The notes under the pieces: model-generated
The model's database searches: none
The model's input: the letters and a program-made list of their open reading frames with translations, nothing else
What the model was told of the DNA's origin: nothing
Translations under genes and position numbers: made by a program
NCBI GenBank assembly: GCA_937983055.1
Contig: CALJLA010000240.1
Span: 1 to 11,040 of the forward strand
Source: an uncultured Pseudomonadota bacterium
Lineage (GTDB): Bacteria > Pseudomonadota > Gammaproteobacteria > Burkholderiales > Eutrophovitaceae
Length of the DNA: 11,040 nucleotides
Direction: 5' to 3'
Shown here: positions 6,388 to 11,040 of the stretch, piece by piece
Layout of the letters: each line of letters starts with the position of its first letter
Position numbering within the stretch: the first letter of the stretch is position 1

Positions 6388-6658
6388 GTCGCGCCCTCAA
6401 CGCCGCTTGCAGCCAAAGCAGGCGCACCGAGCCGACATCCTCGATTCGGCCGTGGCGCTCCGACGTTGGCGGCGCGTCTGCGCCGCCACTGGCTATCGCT
6501 CGCTCACGTCGCTGCACGCTACGGTCGGCCCCATCACGGCACTCGCTCGCTTTGGCGCCCGCCGCGGTTTCGACCGCGCCCGCATCGTGTGCTTGCGGCA
6601 AAGCTTCGCCGCCAGGACTTGCGGCAGCTGCGATCGCCTTGGGTCGGAGCGCGCTCAT
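6365..6658 (-). CDS. Doubtful 97-residue open frame in the mraY-murD gap
   Basis: An ATG at 6658 overlaps the mraY stop as ATGA. It opens a frame of 97 residues that ends in a TAG inside murD, overlapping the murD start by 23 bases in another frame. The product would be rich in Ala, Arg, Gly and Glu, with no membrane segment, signal peptide, cysteine cluster or family motif I can recognise. No Shine-Dalgarno is evident before the ATG. Third codon positions are less GC-biased than in the neighbouring genes, with many codons such as GCA, CGA, AGT, CCT and CAA, which speaks against long-term coding. In GC-rich DNA a frame this long can occur by chance. The ATGA coupling is the only positive sign. 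It could be a lineage-specific small protein, a decayed remnant or simply spacer; I lean to non-coding. Confidence 0.2.
   Translation of the reverse strand: MSALRPKAIAAAASPGGEALPQAHDAGAVETAAGAKASECRDGADRSVQRRERAIASGGADAPPTSERHGRIEDVGSVRLLWLQAALRARRATESEG
6394..6398 (-). promoter_or_regulatory. Ribosome-binding site of murD
   Basis: GAGGG lies six bases upstream of the GTG at 6387 and decides that start. No other convincing start lies near the conserved N-terminus. Because murD does not overlap mraY, this site probably drives initiation without direct coupling. Confidence 0.6.
6467..6488. repeat. Perfect 9-bp hairpin in the mraY-murD spacer
   Basis: TGGCGGCGC and GCGCCGCCA form a perfect 9-base stem with a four-base loop (GTCT on the plus strand, AGAC on the minus strand). 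It sits about 80 bases upstream of murD. No T-run follows on either strand, so it is not a typical terminator. Nearby GTGGCG and CGCCAC on the minus strand could pair as a competing stem. Confidence 0.6.
6563..6578. repeat. Perfect 6-bp hairpin with a four-base loop
   Basis: On the plus strand CGCGGT, TTCG and ACCGCG form a perfect 6-base stem with a tetraloop; on the transcript strand the loop is CGAA. It lies between mraY and the stronger hairpin at 6467-6488. Short stems like this are common in GC-rich DNA, so its importance is uncertain. Confidence 0.35.
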
Positions 6659-7740
6659 CTGAGTTTCAGCGTCGACAGGCCGACCAGCACCAGCATCATC
6701 GTGATGATCCAGAAGCGCACGACCACCTGGTTTTCCTTCCACCCCTTGAGTTCGTAGTGGTGGTGCAGCGGCGCCATTCGGAAGATGCGTTTTCCCGTCA
6801 GCTTGAACGAGGCCACCTGCAGCATGACCGACAGCGTTTCCACCACGAACACGCCCCCCATGATGAAGAGCACTATTTCCTGGCGGACGATGACCGCAAT
6901 CGTGCCGAGCGCGCCGCCCAGCGCGAGCGCACCCACGTCTCCCATGAAGACCTCGGCCGGATAGGCGTTGAACCATAGAAACGCCAGCCCGGCGCCAGCC
7001 AGTGCCGCGCACAGCACGGTGAGTTCGCCGGCGCCCGGTATGTAGGGAAAGCCCAGATAGCGTGAAAACACCGCGTGGCCGGCCACGTACGCAAACACGC
7101 CGAGCGCACTGCCGACCATTACCGTCGGCAGGATCGCCAGCCCGTCGAGACCGTCGGTCAGGTTCACCGCGTTGCTGGTGCCGACGATCACGAAGTAAGT
7201 CATCACCACGAAACCGAAGATGCCGAGCGGATACGCCACCTGCTTGAAGAAGGGCACGATCAGCTCGGTCTGCGCCGGAATCTCCGCGCTCCACGCCAGG
7301 TAGAGCGCGATTGCAATCCCGATGAGGGACTGCCAGAACAGCTTGGCACGTGCGGACAGGCCTTTCGGATTGCGGTGAACCACCTTGCGGTAATCGTCGA
7401 CCCAGCCGATCAGGCCGAAACCGAGGGTGACCACGAGCACCGCCCAAACGAAACGGTTGCTGAGATCGGCCCACAGCAGCGTTGTGATCGCCACCGACAC
7501 GAGGATCAGCGCTCCGCCCATCGTCGGAGTTCCGGCCTTGGTCAGGTGGCTCTTCGGACCGTCGTCGCGCACCGCCTGGCCGATCTTGTAGGCGGTGAGC
7601 TTGCGGATCATCGCCGGGCCGACGATGAAGGAAATGACCAGCGCGGTCAGCGTCGCCAGCACTGCGCGGAGAGTGATGTAGCCGAATACGTTGAAGGCGC
7701 GAATATCCTCGGCCAGCCACTGGGTCAGGAGCAGCAGCAT
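6655..7740 (-). CDS. mraY: Phospho-N-acetylmuramoyl-pentapeptide transferase MraY
   Basis: MraY is the polytopic inner-membrane enzyme that transfers phospho-MurNAc-pentapeptide from UDP to undecaprenyl phosphate, making lipid I. The 361-residue length is standard. Family signatures are DDGPKSHLTKAGTPTMGG (59-76), GWVDDYRKV (112-120) with the paired catalytic aspartates 115 and 116, SNAVNLTDGLDGLA (189-202), NAYPAEVFMGDVGALALGG (258-276) with catalytic Asp268, and RMAPLHHHYELKGW (321-334) with the three-histidine loop. About ten hydrophobic segments surround these cytoplasmic loops. The frame is open further upstream, but that region is the out-of-frame 3' end of murF. The ATG at 7740 overlaps the murF stop (TGATG), has GGAGGG five bases upstream, and gives the usual MLLLLTQWL N-terminus. 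Downstream there is an unusual 267-bp gap before murD. Confidence 0.98.
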   Translation of the reverse strand: MLLLLTQWLAEDIRAFNVFGYITLRAVLATLTALVISFIVGPAMIRKLTAYKIGQAVRDDGPKSHLTKAGTPTMGGALILVSVAITTLLWADLSNRFVWAVLVVTLGFGLIGWVDDYRKVVHRNPKGLSARAKLFWQSLIGIAIALYLAWSAEIPAQTELIVPFFKQVAYPLGIFGFVVMTYFVIVGTSNAVNLTDGLDGLAILPTVMVGSALGVFAYVAGHAVFSRYLGFPYIPGAGELTVLCAALAGAGLAFLWFNAYPAEVFMGDVGALALGGALGTIAVIVRQEIVLFIMGGVFVVETLSVMLQVASFKLTGKRIFRMAPLHHHYELKGWKENQVVVRFWIITMMLVLVGLSTLKLR

Positions 7741-9116
7741 CAATGCCCTCCGTGCGAGTTGACAGCGCGGCCGGCCAGGGCCTGAACAACGCGCTCCATT
7801 TTCATGAATCGCGAACCCTTGACGAGCACCGTGCTGTCGGCGTCGAGATCCCCGCGCAGCGAGGCCAGCAGGGCATCGAGATCCCGGAAGTGCTCGGCGC
7901 CCTGCCCGAAGGCCCGCACTGCCGCCTCCACCGCGTCGCCCAGCGCGTACAGACGATCGACGCCGGTGCGGCGCGCAAAGCGGCCCACTTCGGCGTGCAG
8001 GTCGACGACCGCCGGCCCGAGTTCGCCCATGTCGCCCATCACGAAGATCTTGCGGCCCTTCGCCTGCCCAAGCACCGAGAGCGCGGCCTTCATCGACTCG
8101 GGATTGGCGTTGTAGGTATCGTCGATCAGCGTCGCGCCGTTGTCCGCCTGCAGCCGCTGCATGCGTCCGCCGAAGCCGCCGTAACCGGACAGTCCCTCGG
8201 AGATCGTGTTTGCGGGAATCTGCAGCACCGCGCACACCGTCGCCGCGGCCAGCGCGTTGCGGACGTTGTGCAGCCCGGGCACCTGCAGGCGGACCACAAA
8301 TTCCCCGGCCGGCGCACGCACCGTCATCAGGCTGCCGGTCGCGCTCAGCTCATAGCTGGCCGAAACCGCGGCCCGGCGATCGAGCCCGAAATCGACGATG
8401 CGACGCGCTTTGACGAGACCGCGCCAGTACTCGGCAAACGCGTCGTCGCCGTTGATGACCGCCGTGCCGGCGGGATCCATGCCCTCGAATATCTCGCCTT
8501 TGGCGCGGGCGATGCCCTCGACCGAGCCCACTTCGCCGATATGGGCCGTACCGGCGTTGTTGATCAGCGCCACCGTCGGCCGCGCCAGTCGCGACAGGTA
8601 CGCGATCTCGCCGAGGTGGTTCATTCCCATCTCGATCACCGCGAAACGGTGCTCCGGTGCGAGCCGAAGAAGCATCATCGGCACACCGATGTCGTTGTTC
8701 AGGTTGCCCGCGGTCGACAGCACGCCGCCTGCCGGCGCGTGCAGCCTGAGCACGGCGGCAAGCATTTCCTTGACCGTGGTTTTGCCGTTGCTGCCCGTCA
8801 CGCCCACCAGCGGCAGATCGAAGCGGCTGCGCCACCAGGCAGCCAGCTTGCCCAGCGCCAGCCGGGTATCGGGCGCGACCATCAACGCGGCCTGCAGCGC
8901 GCCGGCCGACGCGGGGTCCGAAACCAGTGCCGCCGACGCACCGTCGGCAAGCGCGCGCTCCACGAAGGCGTGGCCGTCGAAGCGCGCCCCCTTCAGCGCG
9001 ACAAACAGATCGCCCGCGCGCACGTCGCGGCTGTCGGTGGTGACCCGCAGGATGCGGACGTCGCGCCCGCTGCGCTGGGCCCCTATCGCCGCCGCCGCCG
9101 TGGACAGTTCAAACAT
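7740..9116 (-). CDS. murF: UDP-MurNAc-tripeptide--D-Ala-D-Ala ligase MurF
   Basis: MurF adds the D-Ala-D-Ala dipeptide to UDP-MurNAc-tripeptide, completing the cytoplasmic pentapeptide precursor. The 458-residue protein has the N-terminal substrate domain with TTDSRDVRAGDLFVALKG (26-43). The ATPase domain has the P-loop VGVTGSNGKTTVKEM (104-118), GNLNNDIGVP (137-146), EMGMNHLGEI (162-171), INNAGTAHIG (185-194) and Lys206 in ARAKGEIF at the carbamylated-lysine position. The C-terminal domain has GGRMQR (316-321), IDDTYNANPESM (331-342), GDMGELG (361-367) and VLVKGSRFMKME (430-441). The last of these is a MurF signature that separates it from the other Mur ligases. The ATG at 9116 overlaps the murE stop by 8 bases (ATGTTTGA), and the stop overlaps the mraY ATG by one base. 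The dipeptide supplier, ddl, is at the other end of the same cluster. Confidence 0.98.
   Translation of the reverse strand: MFELSTAAAAIGAQRSGRDVRILRVTTDSRDVRAGDLFVALKGARFDGHAFVERALADGASAALVSDPASAGALQAALMVAPDTRLALGKLAAWWRSRFDLPLVGVTGSNGKTTVKEMLAAVLRLHAPAGGVLSTAGNLNNDIGVPMMLLRLAPEHRFAVIEMGMNHLGEIAYLSRLARPTVALINNAGTAHIGEVGSVEGIARAKGEIFEGMDPAGTAVINGDDAFAEYWRGLVKARRIVDFGLDRRAAVSASYELSATGSLMTVRAPAGEFVVRLQVPGLHNVRNALAAATVCAVLQIPANTISEGLSGYGGFGGRMQRLQADNGATLIDDTYNANPESMKAALSVLGQAKGRKIFVMGDMGELGPAVVDLHAEVGRFARRTGVDRLYALGDAVEAAVRAFGQGAEHFRDLDALLASLRGDLDADSTVLVKGSRFMKMERVVQALAGRAVNSHGGH
7746..7751 (-). promoter_or_regulatory. Ribosome-binding site of mraY
   Basis: GGAGGG within the last codons of murF stands five bases before the mraY ATG at 7740. 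It fixes that ATG as the start although the frame stays open further upstream. Confidence 0.7.
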
Positions 9117-10596
9117 GACGGCCCGCTTCCTGACGCCTTGCCAGCAGTTCCCGCGCTACTTCGGCGTCGTCGAAGGGAAGTCGCTTTCCGGCGATTTCCT
9201 GGTAGTTTTCGTGGCCCTTGCCCGCGATCAGCACGACATCGCCCGCCGCGGCATGAGCCAGCGCATCGACGATGGCCGCGGCCCGGTCTTCCTCGATGTG
9301 ATAGCTGGGATGCGCGCCGGCCACGATCTGCTCGATGATGGCGCGCGGCGATTCAGTTCGCGGGTTGTCGCTGGTAATCACGCAGCGATGGGCGAGCCGG
9401 GTTGCCACCTCTCCCATCAGCGGCCGCTTGCCGGGATCTCGGTCGCCGCCGCAACCGAAGACGCAATGCAGCCGTGCCTTGGGCGGCAGCAGATCGCGCA
9501 GCGTCTGCAGGGCCTTCTCCAGTGCGTCGGGGGTGTGTGCGTAATCGATCACGACCACCGGTCCGCTCCCCACTGCTATCGTCTGCATGCGTCCGGGCAC
9601 CGCGCCGATCTCGCCCAGCGCGGACAGCGCCTCGCCCAGCGCGATCTCGCCCGCCACCAGCACACCGGCCACACCCAGCAGGTTGTGCGCGTTGAAGGCG
9701 CCCAGCGCGGGTGCACGCAGAGTGCCCACGCCCCACGGCGAGGTAATCTCCAGCTTCAGGCCGCGGGTGGAGAGGTCGAGCTTGTGCCCGGCGATCTCAC
9801 CCTTGCCGAATCCATAACCGATCACGTTCACCCGCGAGCGATCGATGCGTGCCGCAAGGCCGGCGCCGAATGTGTCGTCGAGGTTCACCACCGCGTGTCG
9901 AAGCTGCGGCCAGTCGAATAGACGCGCCTTGGCTTCGCCGTAGGCCTCCATCGAGCCGTGGTAATCGAGATGATCACGCGACAGGTTGGTGAACAGGGCG
10001 ACGTCGAAGTCCACGCCGTTGACCCGCCCCTGGTCCAGTCCGTGCGACGACACTTCCATGGCCACGCCCCGCGCGCCCTTGCGCCGCATCGCGTCGAGCT
10101 GCCGGTGCAGCGACACCGGGTCGGGTGTGGTGTTCATAGAGGCATCCAGCTCGCCGGGGAAGCCGCTGCCGAGCGTGCCGATGACCGCGGTCGGGCGGCC
10201 GAGGCGGCTCATCGCCTGCGCGATCCAGTGCGTGCACGAGGTCTTGCCGTTGGTGCCGGTAACCCCCGCAATCCACAGATGCCGCGATGGCTCGCCGAAG
10301 AAACGGCTGGCAATGCGGCCAGCCTGGTGCCGTAACCCGGCGACCGCCATGTTGGCCACCCGCCAGCGAGCGTCCCATTCGAAGTCGTTGTCGTCCCAGA
10401 GCACCGCGACCGCCCCGGCCGCAACTGCGTCGCCGATATACCGGCGCCCGTCGCTGCTGGCGCCGGGATAGGCAAGAAACAGATCGCCGGGCTGTACCTT
10501 CCGGCTGTCGATCGCAAGGCCGGTATGGCGTACGCCCAGGGCTTCGATCGTGGACGGATCGAATTCGCGCGCTTCTCGCGCGCGGCGCCGCGTCAC
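9109..10596 (-). CDS. murE: UDP-MurNAc-L-Ala-D-Glu--meso-diaminopimelate ligase MurE
   Basis: MurE adds the third peptide residue to UDP-MurNAc-L-Ala-D-Glu in the cytoplasm. The motif SDNPRTESP (409-417) contains DNPR, which marks enzymes that add meso-diaminopimelate, as in Gram-negative bacteria, rather than L-lysine. The 495-residue protein shows DSRKVQPGDLFLAYPG (30-45), the P-loop AGVTGTNGKTSC (110-121), NTTPDP (155-160), EVSSHGLDQGR (181-191) and NLSRDHLDYHG (204-214). It also has Lys223 in EAKARLF at the carbamylation position, PGRMQ (334-338), DYAHTPDALEKAL (351-363), FGCGGDRDPGKRPLM (380-394) and GKGHENYQ (459-466). The GTG at 10596 overlaps the ftsI stop (GTGA), with GGGAGG four bases upstream, a slightly short spacing. 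The stop overlaps murF by 8 bases. Confidence 0.98.
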   Translation of the reverse strand: MTRRRAREAREFDPSTIEALGVRHTGLAIDSRKVQPGDLFLAYPGASSDGRRYIGDAVAAGAVAVLWDDNDFEWDARWRVANMAVAGLRHQAGRIASRFFGEPSRHLWIAGVTGTNGKTSCTHWIAQAMSRLGRPTAVIGTLGSGFPGELDASMNTTPDPVSLHRQLDAMRRKGARGVAMEVSSHGLDQGRVNGVDFDVALFTNLSRDHLDYHGSMEAYGEAKARLFDWPQLRHAVVNLDDTFGAGLAARIDRSRVNVIGYGFGKGEIAGHKLDLSTRGLKLEITSPWGVGTLRAPALGAFNAHNLLGVAGVLVAGEIALGEALSALGEIGAVPGRMQTIAVGSGPVVVIDYAHTPDALEKALQTLRDLLPPKARLHCVFGCGGDRDPGKRPLMGEVATRLAHRCVITSDNPRTESPRAIIEQIVAGAHPSYHIEEDRAAAIVDALAHAAAGDVVLIAGKGHENYQEIAGKRLPFDDAEVARELLARRQEAGRHV

Positions 10597-11040
10597 ACCG
10601 CCTCCCGCGGGGTCCGCGGCTGCTGGAGGTCGAACTCGTCGGGGGGCTCGCCCAGCAGGCGCAGCGCGCCGGCCGTCACCTCGCGAAACACCGGCGCAGC
10701 GACCTCGCCGCCGAAGTAGTGCTTGCCGCCCGGCTCATCGATCATTACCGCCACCACCAGCCGCGGCCGAGACGCCGGCGCGAAGCCCGCGAACGAGGAA
10801 ATGTAGCGGTCCCGCGCGTAACCCTGCTCTCCGAGCTTGTGCGCGGTTGCCGTCTTGCCGGCGACCCGATAGCCGGTCACCCGCGCCCGCGTTCCGGTGC
10901 CGCCGGTCTGGGTCACGGTTTCTAGCATCGTGCGCACGCTGCGCGCGGTGCGTTCGGACAGCACGCGCTGCGCCTCCGGCCGGGCGTCGCGCCGCACGAA
11001 AGTCAGCGGCATCAGCTGCCCGTCGGTCGCGAACACGGTG
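10593..11040 (-). CDS. ftsI: Peptidoglycan transpeptidase FtsI/PBP3, C-terminal part (cut by window edge)
   Basis: FtsI is the division-specific class B penicillin-binding protein that crosslinks septal peptidoglycan in the periplasm, partnered with FtsW. Only the last 148 residues, the end of the transpeptidase domain, are present; the active-site Ser and SxN motifs lie beyond the right edge. Recognisable parts are TVFATDGQLMPLTFV, SERTARSVRTMLETVT, GYRVAGKTATAHKL, DRYISSFAGFAP, PRLVVAVMIDEPGG and YFGGEVAAPVFREV. These match the FtsI C-terminus block by block, and position just before murE in the dcw cluster supports the name. One thing is odd: the third active-site motif, normally KTG(T), reads KTAT, with Ala encoded by GCA at 10848-10850. 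All around it the match to the family is normal, so this is not a frameshift. The stop overlaps the murE GTG by GTGA. Confidence 0.95.
   Translation of the reverse strand, partial: TVFATDGQLMPLTFVRRDARPEAQRVLSERTARSVRTMLETVTQTGGTGTRARVTGYRVAGKTATAHKLGEQGYARDRYISSFAGFAPASRPRLVVAVMIDEPGGKHYFGGEVAAPVFREVTAGALRLLGEPPDEFDLQQPRTPREAV

Larger units (their letters stand above)
6388..6654. other. mraY-murD intergenic spacer with GC hairpins
   Basis: These 267 bp are the largest gap in an otherwise overlapping gene chain. They contain two clear perfect inverted repeats (6467-6488 and 6563-6578) and the murD ribosome-binding site. I see no convincing sigma-70 promoter, no tRNA or other known RNA, and no T-run that would make either hairpin an intrinsic terminator. 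A doubtful open frame crosses the whole region on the minus strand. The gap may hold a regulatory or RNA-processing structure that tunes murD-ftsW-murG relative to mraY; that is inference. Confidence 0.6.

Noticed and set aside
6467..6488. Possible intrinsic terminator between mraY and murD
   Set aside because: The stem is strong, but no T-run follows on either strand, and stopping transcription here would cut murD, ftsW and later genes from the operon.
6365..7789. Open frame of 474 codons overlapping mraY and running into the spacer
   Set aside because: Its upstream part is an out-of-frame shadow of mraY. Only the last 97 codons lie in the gap, and those are reported separately with low confidence.
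6655..8235. Long N-terminal extension of MraY
   Set aside because: The extension is an out-of-frame shadow of murF. The MraY family starts near the ATG at 7740, which has GGAGGG upstream and overlaps the murF stop.
7743..9921. Long plus-strand open frames (531 and 507 codons) opposite murF and murE
   Set aside because: Their products are His/Arg/Gln-rich or Ser/Arg-rich with no domain, and they mirror highly conserved Mur ligase genes on the other strand. Such antisense frames are common in GC-rich DNA.
1..11040. CRISPR array, tRNA, rRNA, phage or defence genes
   Set aside because: No regularly spaced repeats, cloverleaf-forming stretches or non-dcw protein families were seen on either strand; the coding space is filled by peptidoglycan genes.

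Overview
The window is a piece of a bacterial dcw (division and cell wall) cluster, read entirely from the minus strand. In transcription order (right to left) it holds the 3' end of ftsI, then murE, murF, mraY, murD, ftsW, murG, murC, murB and the 5' end of ddl. The high GC content, the gene order and the protein motifs fit a Proteobacterium, most likely a betaproteobacterium. Two points support this: MurE carries the DNPR motif of meso-diaminopimelate-adding enzymes, and murB lies inside the cluster between murC and ddl. The class assignment is an inference from gene order and general protein resemblance; no database was searched.

The genes are packed like a single transcription unit. Most junctions overlap by 1 to 8 bases (GTGA, ATGA, TGATG or ATGTTTGA) or are separated by 1 to 3 bases. 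murE, murD, ftsW and ddl start with GTG. No promoter or intrinsic terminator could be supported, and no tRNA, rRNA, CRISPR array or insertion sequence was seen. Together the genes convert UDP-MurNAc into lipid II: MurB makes UDP-MurNAc, MurC, MurD, MurE and MurF add the peptide using D-Ala-D-Ala from Ddl, MraY moves the product to undecaprenyl phosphate, and MurG adds GlcNAc. FtsW and FtsI then polymerise and crosslink lipid II at the septum.

Two junctions depart from the tight packing. (1) Between ftsW and murG, about 128 bp are inserted. They carry a second, diverged copy of the first 17 codons of murG, followed by a long imperfect palindrome. The copy starts with a GTG overlapping the ftsW stop, and its 43-codon frame ends with a TGA overlapping the murG ATG. 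(2) Between mraY and murD there are 267 bp with strong GC hairpins and a 97-codon open frame of doubtful coding value.

A third oddity is in the visible part of FtsI, where the conserved KTG active-site motif reads KTA (KTAT). Otherwise the window is ordinary peptidoglycan biosynthesis. I see no undescribed multi-gene system; the murG duplication and palindrome and the FtsI substitution are the parts worth a second look.
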